Assembly (NCBI RefSeq): GCF_011752525.1
Contig: NZ_VWXI01000016.1
Coordinates: 1-64,000 of the forward strand
Length of the DNA stretch: 64,000 nt
DNA from: Pantoea sp. Cy-639
GTDB taxonomy: Bacteria > Pseudomonadota > Gammaproteobacteria > Pseudomonadales > Pseudomonadaceae
Direction of reading: 5' to 3'
Below the pieces are notes generated by a model. The model did not search any database, was not told the DNA's origin, and worked only from the letters and a program-made list of their open reading frames with translations. Made by a program: the position numbers and the translations under genes. Below, in pieces: positions 7,622 to 15,087 of this stretch. How positions within the stretch are numbered: position 1 is the first letter of the stretch; each line of letters opens with the position of its first letter.

Positions 7622-10600
7622 CTAGTGACTGGTAGGCGAGTTGTCCCCGCGCAAGAAGGGCTTGAGCACGGCCACTAGCACGCCCACATCAGCGGGGGCA
7701 AACACACCGTCGATGCCTTCGTGGGAAATGCTGGAAAACGGTGCGTCGTAGAGCTTTTCGATGACGATGCTGCCATGCTGGGCAATGTAGCTTTTCAGCA
7801 GGTTCATGAAGCGCACCTGCTGGGCCGTGAGGCTGGGATGGGTATGCAGGAACTGGGCAAAATGCTGCTCAATGGCCTGTACATCCAGGCCTATCAGCTC
7901 GCGCACAGTCAACTGCAGCTCGCTGGCAGTACGGCCATAGAACTCGTTCAGCACTTGCAGGCTGATGCCTGGGTGAGTGGTGAGGATGGTCGAGGTGAGC
8001 GAGTTCAGCTCCTGCTCGGCAATAGGCTCGCCCTTGTGGATTTTCTGCAGGGTCGGGTTGGCAGCCAGCATGCCGTCGAGGATGTCCTTGAGGCGGTGCC
8101 GGTAGATCATGGCCTCGTTGGCCCCTGGGATCTTGATCTGACGTTCAGCCACCTGCACGCCGCCATCGGCGGTGCGAGTTCCCGGCGTGCTGTAGAGCAC
8201 TCCCTCACCGGACTTGCGATATTTCATGATGCCGCGCAGCTCCTGCCGAGCTCGTTCCAGCTTGCCCACATTGGCGTTGAGCCAGAAGTCCGCGCTACGC
8301 ACCTCTGCGATCAAGGCATCCTTCTGGCGCACGGCCTGAATATTGATGGCGAGCTTGTCGATCTCTTCCAACAAGGTGATCTTGCCATCCTCGAAACAGC
8401 TGGCGTTTTCCACCAGGCAGCGCTCGATGGCGGCGATAAGTTTGTCGAGCGCAGTGGCATGTTTGTCGCGCAGCACACGAGCCGACATCAGCGGGGCAAC
8501 GGTATTTTGCAGCAAATGCTGGGTCTTGGCGTCGAACTTTTGCAGCTGGTCGCCCTGCTGCAATTGGTGCACAGCCCGCAGCTCGCGCTTGACGGCAACA
8601 CTGCTCTCCGGCAGGTCATTGATGTCGGCACGCAGCAGTTCAATGGCGGTATCAAAGGCGGCGGCATGGTTCTGTTTGAGAGCCGCCTGCGCCAGCTCCA
8701 GACGCGCTTCGAAGGTGGTTTGCAGGAGCGACTTGCCGCTCTTGTCATCTGGTTCTTCGTACTCCTGCTCGAAGAAGTCGAAGTTGCCGTAGTGATCGAA
8801 GATGAGGAACTCGCTTTTGTGCTTGCCCTGACCGAACAGATTGGGGCGCAGACGTGTGCCGCGACCGATCATCTGCCAGAACTTCACCCAGGACTTCACC
8901 GGCTTAGCGAATACCAGGTTAACCACTTCGGGCACATCGATGCCGGTGTCGAGCATGTCTACCGAGATGGCGATGCGGAAGTCGTTCTCTGGTTTTTTGA
9001 ATTCTTTGATCAGCGTACCCACGTGCGGGATATGGTTGTGGATGACCTTGCAGACCTTGCTGCCATACTGAGGGTAGAGCTTGCAGAAGAGTTTTTCCAA
9101 GTGCTCAGCATGGTCCTGACGCTGGGCAAAGACGATGGTCTTGCCGACCAGCGACCCGGTCTCATCCTTGATGCCGTTGTCGATCAGGTTTTCCAGAATG
9201 AGGCGGTCGGTGTCTTCGCTGAAGATCTTGCGACCGATGTCCTTGCCGGCGATGGTGGTGCGCTTGGCCTCCTCCTCGCCGAGGTCCTCTTCAAGCTGAC
9301 GTTGCTGTTCTTCGTTCAGGTCGTTGTAGTGAATGCCGTCGCGTAGGAAATCGGTGGTAAGGTCCTTAACGCGGAACGGCACCAGGTACGGCGGATCATT
9401 GTTAATGGCTGCATCAAGACCGAACTCGAAGGTCGGGTCGGTCGTCTCGCAGTCGAACATGTCGAAGGTATTGCGGCTGATGAACTTCACCGGAGTGGCG
9501 GTGAGGCCCACCTGCAGGGCATCAAAGTAGTCGAATAGGTCGCGGTACTTGTTGTAGATGCTACGGTGGCTTTCGTCGGCAATGATCAGGTCGAAGAAGC
9601 CCACATCAAGCTGGGCGAAGCGGCTCATCATGCCCGGGTAGGTGGCGATGTAGACACGTGCGGTCTGATCGACCTTGTTGGTTTCACCGATCACGCAGCG
9701 CGGCTCGCTGGGTAGGTTCTGCTTGAAAGCATCATCAGCCTGGACGCGCAGTTCCTTGCGGTCACACAGGAACAGCACGCGCTTGGCCCAACCGGTGCGC
9801 AGTAGCAGCCCGGCCAAGGCGATGGACACGCGAGTCTTACCAGTGCCGGTGGCCTGAATGATCAGCGCACGGCGACGCTGCTGCTGGAAGTTAGCGGCAA
9901 CCGTCTTGATCGCTTCGATCTGATAAGGGCGGTCAGCGATATCCAGATCCGGGTTATGACGCTCCAGCTCCGCCTTGCGGTATTGGCGCTGATAGATCAG
10001 GTATTCGAGGCTGTCTTTGCTGTAGAGGCCGTACACCGGACGGTAGGTGTTGTATTGCGCGTCGTCCCAGATGAAGGTCTCATAGCCGTTGCTGTAGAAA
10101 ATCACCGGGCGCTGCATGCCCATGCGCTCGAAGCCATCGGCATACATCCGGGCCTGTTCGCGTCCGGCCTGCAGGCTGACATTGCCGGATTTCTTGGCCT
10201 CGATCACAGCCAGCGGTTGGCCGTTGTCACCCCATAGCACGTAGTCAGCACGGCCCTTGCCAGAGACGTTATCGGGAAAGTCGACGTCTACTTCCTGGCC
10301 TACCTGCAAGGGATTACTGATATCCCAGCCCGCCTGAACCAGCATGGCATCTATCAGCAGAGCCCGGGTCTTGGCTTCGTTCCACTGCAGGCTGTCGGCA
10401 ACTTTCTGACTCTGCTGCTGACGGCTCTGCTGATCCGGCTTAGCAGGCGGCTCCAGCTTATCAAGATTGCGGGTGCGCTCCTGCTCCAGCTTATCCATGA
10501 CTCGCTGTAGCTCTTCCTGCTGCTGAGTGAGCTCCCTCTCGTAGCTGGAGACGGTCTTCTGCAGGCTGGCAAGAGTCGCAGTCGGGTCCCGCACCTCGGC

Positions 10601-11020
10601 AAAGGGAGAGATATCAGCCTGTGCGGTGCCGTAGTACCTGATGGCCATGTACATGGCCAGTTGATGAGCGGTTTTCAGTGCCAACTGCGCATTGCGCAGG
10701 TCACCTTCCGCACCATGAGCGGTGTCATTGCCCTGGATACGCAGGAAGTTGATTTGGTGAACCAGAGGCTTGCTGACGCAATCGGTGAACACCGAGCTTT
10801 TAACCAGTTCGTAAAAGGTCGACTGCGGCATACGCGGCAGCAATTCTTCCTTGTAAATACCTTTGGTCAGCTCCTCGGCAAAACTGCGCAAGCGCGTCAG
10901 GGCGCTGCCCGGATCAATATGAATCACGGCCTCGGCCAGGCCAGCTAGGTTTGCCAGCAACTCGTTGCCGGGACGAAGGAACTCGAAGTTGACTGATTTC
11001 ATATAGGCGATTCTGTCCAT
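7622..11020 (-). CDS. hsdR: Type I restriction enzyme motor/nuclease subunit HsdR
   Basis: This restriction subunit of about 1132 residues translocates and cuts unmethylated DNA. An N-terminal DUF4145-type helical domain (about 1-140) is followed by a coiled segment, an HSDR_N PD-(D/E)xK nuclease (GRADYVLW ... AVIEAKK near 270), the SF2 motor with Walker A QATGTGKT and box II DESH, helicase motif VI (GRGTR), and an EcoEI-type C-terminal domain. I prefer the ATG at 11020, with AGAGG six bases upstream, over the ATG at 11026. It lies 33 bases after the regulator gene, so both probably share a transcript. The large plus-strand frame across it is only a codon-bias shadow. Confidence 0.94.
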   Translation of the reverse strand: MDRIAYMKSVNFEFLRPGNELLANLAGLAEAVIHIDPGSALTRLRSFAEELTKGIYKEELLPRMPQSTFYELVKSSVFTDCVSKPLVHQINFLRIQGNDTAHGAEGDLRNAQLALKTAHQLAMYMAIRYYGTAQADISPFAEVRDPTATLASLQKTVSSYERELTQQQEELQRVMDKLEQERTRNLDKLEPPAKPDQQSRQQQSQKVADSLQWNEAKTRALLIDAMLVQAGWDISNPLQVGQEVDVDFPDNVSGKGRADYVLWGDNGQPLAVIEAKKSGNVSLQAGREQARMYADGFERMGMQRPVIFYSNGYETFIWDDAQYNTYRPVYGLYSKDSLEYLIYQRQYRKAELERHNPDLDIADRPYQIEAIKTVAANFQQQRRRALIIQATGTGKTRVSIALAGLLLRTGWAKRVLFLCDRKELRVQADDAFKQNLPSEPRCVIGETNKVDQTARVYIATYPGMMSRFAQLDVGFFDLIIADESHRSIYNKYRDLFDYFDALQVGLTATPVKFISRNTFDMFDCETTDPTFEFGLDAAINNDPPYLVPFRVKDLTTDFLRDGIHYNDLNEEQQRQLEEDLGEEEAKRTTIAGKDIGRKIFSEDTDRLILENLIDNGIKDETGSLVGKTIVFAQRQDHAEHLEKLFCKLYPQYGSKVCKVIHNHIPHVGTLIKEFKKPENDFRIAISVDMLDTGIDVPEVVNLVFAKPVKSWVKFWQMIGRGTRLRPNLFGQGKHKSEFLIFDHYGNFDFFEQEYEEPDDKSGKSLLQTTFEARLELAQAALKQNHAAAFDTAIELLRADINDLPESSVAVKRELRAVHQLQQGDQLQKFDAKTQHLLQNTVAPLMSARVLRDKHATALDKLIAAIERCLVENASCFEDGKITLLEEIDKLAINIQAVRQKDALIAEVRSADFWLNANVGKLERARQELRGIMKYRKSGEGVLYSTPGTRTADGGVQVAERQIKIPGANEAMIYRHRLKDILDGMLAANPTLQKIHKGEPIAEQELNSLTSTILTTHPGISLQVLNEFYGRTASELQLTVRELIGLDVQAIEQHFAQFLHTHPSLTAQQVRFMNLLKSYIAQHGSIVIEKLYDAPFSSISHEGIDGVFAPADVGVLVAVLKPFLRGDNSPTSH

Positions 11021-11053
11021 AACCATCCTCTAAGCGAGGATCGTGCCAAGTTT

Positions 11054-12544
11054 CTATTCGACGTCGTACTTGCTCATCCAGTTTGTCAGCGTTTGCTGGC
11101 TTTTCAGCCCCAGCAGGCTGGCTGCACGGGTCTTATTGTGCCCGGTCACTTTCAGAGCTTGACGCAGATACCGCCTTGCGGTATCTGCAATTATCCCTTG
11201 CAAATCAATAGATTGAGAAAATATCTCTAGCTGTTCAGCATGCCCATCTTGAGGCATCTGGAAAAGCGCCTGCACTATATCTCCAGCCTCAATCAAATCG
11301 CCCCGGCACCACAGCGCTGCACGTAACAGGGCCGATTGCAACTCACGAACATTACCGCGCCAAGGATGGCGAAGAATAAGATTCTTTGCCTCTGCGGAAA
11401 TTTTCTTATCGCCTAGAGTGTCATCCTGCCTGGAGATCTCCTCCAACAAAGCGTCAGCCAGGAGTAACAGATCACCCTCTCGCTCGCGTAATGGCGGCAA
11501 GTGCAAAACGCCAACGGCGACTCGATAGAACAGATCCTCACGGAAACGCCGTTCCGCCACCGACTGCATGAGATTGCGGTGGGTAGCAGTAATCAGGCGT
11601 ACATTGACCCGCACCTCCTGACTACTGCCCACTGGCGTAATCACTCCATCCTGCAACACCCTCAGCAAACGCACCTGAGCATCCGCCGTCAGTTCGCCGA
11701 ACTCATCAAGGAACAAGGTGCCGCCATCCGCTTGCTGGAACACTCCAACGCGATTTTCCACCGCCCCGGTGAAAGCCCCTTTACGATGGCCAAACAAGGT
11801 AGAGTCGATCAGCTCTGATGGAATAGCCCCGCAGTTGAGCGCAATGAAAGGCGCTGACGAACGCGGGCCAGCGTTATGGATGGCTCTGGCAAACAACTCT
11901 TTACCGGTGCCTGTCTCCCCATAGAGCAATACCGGCACCTGCTTCTGCGCCAGCACCTGTGCCTGCGACTTGAGCAGCAGCATGCGCTCGCTTTGTGTGA
12001 TGATGCTGGCGAAAGCGGCATCAACCGGCGCCCGACTGTCGGCGAGGCGCAACAGCTTGTCGGTACTGATGGAGTTGGCGGCTGGCACATACTCGGCCGC
12101 AATCTCAAATGGCACATCAACCTGCTGCACCCCCTGCTCCAGCGAGGACTGATAGAAAGTCACCGGGTAGCGGGTCTTGCCCAGGAGAATCCACACAGCC
12201 TGCATGGCCGGAGTGCCGGGGCTGAGTAGAATGGAAAGGTGGTTGGCATGCAGGTGCAGGCGAATCAGGTGAGCATTGGCAGCCTGGTAGATATCCCCGA
12301 AATGTACAGGGCTCGTCAGTGACTCATAACTGACGGTGACCGGCGTACTGACCTGCTCACGGAGCCAGGCGATATAAGGCTCGACCATCTCAGCCGGATA
12401 AGACGAAAGCAGTTCTGCACGATCGAACGTTTGTGCTCTTAGCGTCGCCAGTACAGGCCCAGTTTCACTGCCCGACAACGCCTTCAGATCGTTTCCCCCG
12501 ACCCAGCAGAGCAGCACCTTCTGCTTTGTAGACACGCCTTCCAA
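11054..12544 (-). CDS. RtcR-like CARF-domain sigma-54 activator heading the restriction operon
   Basis: This 496-residue enhancer-binding protein has an N-terminal domain (about 8-152) that matches the CARF-type sensor of RtcR in layout, including a strand and turn LLSPGTPAMQAVW (106-118) corresponding to the ligand loop of RtcR. The AAA+ domain has Walker A GETGTGKE (209-216), the sigma-54 contact loop GAFTGA (256-261), Walker B LFLDEFGE (277-284) and the arginine-finger region REDLFYR. A Fis-type helix-turn-helix ends the protein (about 452-492). All motifs are intact. The start is probably TTG at 12544; GTG at 12535 is an alternative. CARF domains bind nucleotides or RNA-end ligands, so it likely couples such a signal to sigma-54 transcription of the flanking defence operons. 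Confidence 0.88.
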   Translation of the reverse strand: MEGVSTKQKVLLCWVGGNDLKALSGSETGPVLATLRAQTFDRAELLSSYPAEMVEPYIAWLREQVSTPVTVSYESLTSPVHFGDIYQAANAHLIRLHLHANHLSILLSPGTPAMQAVWILLGKTRYPVTFYQSSLEQGVQQVDVPFEIAAEYVPAANSISTDKLLRLADSRAPVDAAFASIITQSERMLLLKSQAQVLAQKQVPVLLYGETGTGKELFARAIHNAGPRSSAPFIALNCGAIPSELIDSTLFGHRKGAFTGAVENRVGVFQQADGGTLFLDEFGELTADAQVRLLRVLQDGVITPVGSSQEVRVNVRLITATHRNLMQSVAERRFREDLFYRVAVGVLHLPPLREREGDLLLLADALLEEISRQDDTLGDKKISAEAKNLILRHPWRGNVRELQSALLRAALWCRGDLIEAGDIVQALFQMPQDGHAEQLEIFSQSIDLQGIIADTARRYLRQALKVTGHNKTRAASLLGLKSQQTLTNWMSKYDVE

Positions 12545-12579
12545 TCCCCCTAGGTCCTCTCGCGTTCAGATGCGCGGCT

Positions 12580-12595
12580 TGCTGGCATTGTGCCC
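12580..12595 (-). promoter_or_regulatory. Candidate sigma-54 promoter for the regulator-hsd operon
   Basis: On the minus strand the sequence GGGCAC-N5-CAGC-A keeps GG and GC exactly ten bases apart, as sigma-54 (-24/-12) promoters require, and five of six bases of the -24 box TGGCAC match. The -12 box is imperfect (CAGC instead of TTGC). The predicted start near 12569 would leave a leader of about 25 bases before the TTG at 12544. It is the only GG-N10-GC pair on this strand in the intergenic region. It would make the activator autoregulatory. Confidence 0.4.
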
Positions 12596-12647
12596 TGCAA
12601 CATAGATGTCGGATAGTAAATCATCAGGTTAGCTTCAATCGCGCTAC

Positions 12648-12768
12648 CACCGTGGCTGTGAAAGGTATGAAAATCATGCTGAGAACTGCTCAAAGTAACC
12701 GACTAGGTGATGCGGCGTGGGCTGCGAGTTGTGAAGCTGGTGATCTCGGCTTACTCCGCCGTGGGCTG
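12648..12768 (+). repeat. Short direct repeats in the divergent control region
   Basis: Two near-identical 12-mers, CGGCGTGGGCTG (12713-12724) and CGCCGTGGGCTG (12757-12768), lie 44 bases apart (about four helical turns). A weaker relative, CACCGTGGCTGTG, lies at 12648-12660. The spacing suits an upstream activator site for an oligomeric regulator, but the second copy overlaps the candidate plus-strand promoter. They may instead be duplicated promoter pieces. Confidence 0.35.
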
Positions 12769-12777
12769 TTCCTTGCT
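12762..12777 (+). promoter_or_regulatory. Candidate sigma-54 promoter for the PLD operon
   Basis: TGGGCT-N5-TTGC-T fits a sigma-54 promoter: TGG at -24, a complete TTGC at -12, and the required ten bases between GG and GC. A start near 12788 would leave a leader of about 78 bases before the TTG at 12866. I found no other GG-N10-GC pair on the plus strand between 12600 and 12850. The neighbouring gene encodes a sigma-54 activator, which raises the likelihood. Confidence 0.5.
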
Positions 12778-12865
12778 GCTAACCAGCATTCGCTGAACGG
12801 CACCTTTGCCCAGTGACTAATTGAGATGACGTTGGACACATAGATTGTGACTAAGGAGCAGAGGA

Positions 12866-14461
12866 TTGAAAGAGGTGAGCGATTGTCAGAGCTGGGCCGT
12901 TGTACGTCTGGCCACAATGCAAAAAAAACTAGAGCAAGGTCGATTGCTGTTCGCTACAGTCACGGAACTAGCGCAAGACAGACCATTGCCCACGAGGATG
13001 GAGGGGTTCGACTCATTTCCGCTGAATGGTACGGATGAGCAGATTCATTTTCGCAGGACCATCCTATCCAAGGAGGATGCCGTAAGCTGGTACAGATCTC
13101 TTGGATCAGGCGAAAGTAAAACACCAGTCCCAACCCTCGAGTCAGACCGACATGCGCACGATGGAGATATTTTGACCGTACCTTCGTTGAAGGACGTCCA
13201 ACCCTGGCCATCGCTAGGCTTACCTATTCATGAAGATCTATTCTCGGGGCCTGGCGGGCGGAGCATCGAGTCAGCGCCCTTTATCGGAAGCGTCCCCGGC
13301 CGACTGCACCGTAGATTCGGCGATCGAACTGGCTTAGAAATATTCCTCAAGGACCCAGAGGCGCAGGCATTCATTACGCGGCGCATGCACATCAATCTTT
13401 TTGACTATCAAGAGTATCTCGGAAGCGCAGTTTATGTAGCGCCAGATCCAATTATAGACCAAATTGAAAATTTCATGGTTCCAGCTATGGAGGGGCATGG
13501 AGAACGCATTATATATCGATTTCTTCCTCGTGCAGGGCAGAGCTTGGACGGATTAAAAATCACGACGTTTGACAAGGAGGCAAGGCTACTCACTGGCTTC
13601 GAAACCATCAATGTGCCATCCGATGGCATACTAGACATAGATAAAGGCAGTTGCATCGGTGAGTACGGCTTCGTCGTCACCCATGACAAACACGGCATAC
13701 TAATGCACCATCCTCTTTCAGGATTCTTGCGGCAGATGAGCTTTACGATGCGAGCACATTCGAATACGCACCGTAAAGTAAGAGTGCGCTCCGGCGACTC
13801 ACCCAATTCCCCAACTTTCGAATACGCGGCCGCCGGAAGCTCGACTTTAGCATCGAAGTCCGTCTGGGGAGATGCCATCGACGATGACGCAACTACCCGC
13901 ATTAATGTTGAGGTCCGAAAACGCGAGAGACTTGAACAGGCAAAACACTTCGGCCAGCGATGGTTCGATGCTGGGTCAAGACTGGAGGCTTTAGCATTTG
14001 TGCAGACATTGCTTAAAGGGGCGACTTCGCGAATCATCATTGCCGATCCCTACCTGAGCGAATTACAGGTAAATCAATTTCTTTACGCGGTGCATGGCGA
14101 GGAAGTCAATGTTTCCATCTTGACAACCAACCAAGCCTTCAACACCAAGGACAAAAATAGCAAGCAAGATGCGCTGGCTTCTTTTATGAACAGCCTAGCC
14201 CAACTTAAGAAACATCAGAAATTAGAGCCAAAAGTAACTGTCATCCCTGAGTCAGCACTGCACGACCGGTTCCTTATAATAGATAGCGAAGTTTGGTTCG
14301 TGGGTAGTTCTCTCAATAGTTTGGGCGAAAAATCCTCCATGATCGTCAGGCTACCTAACCCGGACGAAGTCATCATCCGCTTGGAGATTTTGGCCGATAC
14401 CGGGCACAGCTTGGCCTCCTATGCCGGCATGCTCAGAAAGAGTTCCAAGGCTCGCCAATGA
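12866..14461 (+). CDS. PLD-like protein with a large unrecognised N-terminal region, gene 1 of a three-gene operon
   Basis: This 531-residue protein starts at TTG 12866, because AAGGAG (12853-12858) lies seven bases upstream; a GTG at 12875 is possible. Residues about 1-380 match nothing I can name. The C-terminal part holds IIIADPYL, then H-D-R-F-L-I-I-D and W-F-V-G-S-S-L-N-S-L-G, the second half-site pattern of phospholipase-D-fold proteins with arginine replacing lysine in HxKx4D. A resemblance to the VPA1262 family is possible but unproven. The GC content is well below the core genome. The stop overlaps the next ATG (ATGA). It may cleave or bind nucleic acid or membrane phosphodiesters, but the substitution could equally mean a non-catalytic binding fold. 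Confidence 0.75.
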   Translation: MKEVSDCQSWAVVRLATMQKKLEQGRLLFATVTELAQDRPLPTRMEGFDSFPLNGTDEQIHFRRTILSKEDAVSWYRSLGSGESKTPVPTLESDRHAHDGDILTVPSLKDVQPWPSLGLPIHEDLFSGPGGRSIESAPFIGSVPGRLHRRFGDRTGLEIFLKDPEAQAFITRRMHINLFDYQEYLGSAVYVAPDPIIDQIENFMVPAMEGHGERIIYRFLPRAGQSLDGLKITTFDKEARLLTGFETINVPSDGILDIDKGSCIGEYGFVVTHDKHGILMHHPLSGFLRQMSFTMRAHSNTHRKVRVRSGDSPNSPTFEYAAAGSSTLASKSVWGDAIDDDATTRINVEVRKRERLEQAKHFGQRWFDAGSRLEALAFVQTLLKGATSRIIIADPYLSELQVNQFLYAVHGEEVNVSILTTNQAFNTKDKNSKQDALASFMNSLAQLKKHQKLEPKVTVIPESALHDRFLIIDSEVWFVGSSLNSLGEKSSMIVRLPNPDEVIIRLEILADTGHSLASYAGMLRKSSKARQ

Positions 14462-15087
14462 TGAAAAACTTCAGCGCTGGCCCCTCCTTCGATGGCACCA
14501 CGGAATCGGCGTCTTTCAAAAAAGAAATTTTTTGGGGATGCGAAAGCGGAAATAGGAATAAATTTCCGCTTGATATGGGAACTATAAGCTTGCGTCATAG
14601 CTCGGCCGACCCCAAGCCTATGAATGCCTTCCGTTCCGCTTTTATGACAGCTGAGGAGCGTATCTGGATTGTTGATCCGTACTTTCTGATCCCGGAACGG
14701 GGACTACCTCCTGATAGTCGAATCGTAACAATTTTAGATTGGATGCACGATCGCCTTGCAGCAACCGACATCAGAATTTTGACGGCAGAGCAAAAAGAGG
14801 TAGATGAAAGCCTTATCCAGTTTTTCCAGATACGTGAAGATGAACTCAACGTTCTAAACCCCCGACGCCATAAACGGTGCAGCATCCAAGTGAATAGACG
14901 CCTGAAAGTAAATTTCAAATATCTACACGACCGCTTTGCCATAGTAGACGACGAACTTTGGCACTTTGGAGCAACTGTCGGCGGATTTCACTCAGAAGTC
15001 AACGCGGCCAGTCGCGGATGGAGCGCCGTAGACTCTGGTGCAATAGAGTTTTTTGAACTTGTGTGGAAGAGGTGCGAGGGCAGATGA
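14458..15087 (+). CDS. Small PLD-like protein, gene 2 of the three-gene operon
   Basis: This 209-residue protein is essentially one PLD-like half domain: a strand ending W-I-V-D-P-Y-F-L, then H-D-R-F-A-I-V-D-D-E-L-W-H-F-G-A. The motif is the same H-x-R-x4-D variant as in the preceding gene, but the remaining sequence is clearly different, so this is not a simple duplication. It overlaps both neighbours by four bases (ATGA at 14458 and 15084), indicating a fixed stoichiometric unit. With only one motif it would need to dimerise, with itself or with gene 1, to form a complete active site. The role is unknown. Confidence 0.75.
   Translation: MMKNFSAGPSFDGTTESASFKKEIFWGCESGNRNKFPLDMGTISLRHSSADPKPMNAFRSAFMTAEERIWIVDPYFLIPERGLPPDSRIVTILDWMHDRLAATDIRILTAEQKEVDESLIQFFQIREDELNVLNPRRHKRCSIQVNRRLKVNFKYLHDRFAIVDDELWHFGATVGGFHSEVNAASRGWSAVDSGAIEFFELVWKRCEGR

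Noticed and set aside
7721..9346. 541-codon plus-strand frame within hsdR
   Set aside because: Opposite a clear SF2 motor with all motifs; composition and lack of domains mark it as a shadow frame.
12583..12598. Plus-strand TGGCATTGTGCCCTGC as a sigma-54 promoter
   Set aside because: GG and GC are eleven bases apart, one too many; sigma-54 tolerates almost no change in this spacing.
12798..12810. CGGCACCTTTGCC as a sigma-54 promoter
   Set aside because: The -24-like and -12-like pieces are only two bases apart, so it cannot function as such.
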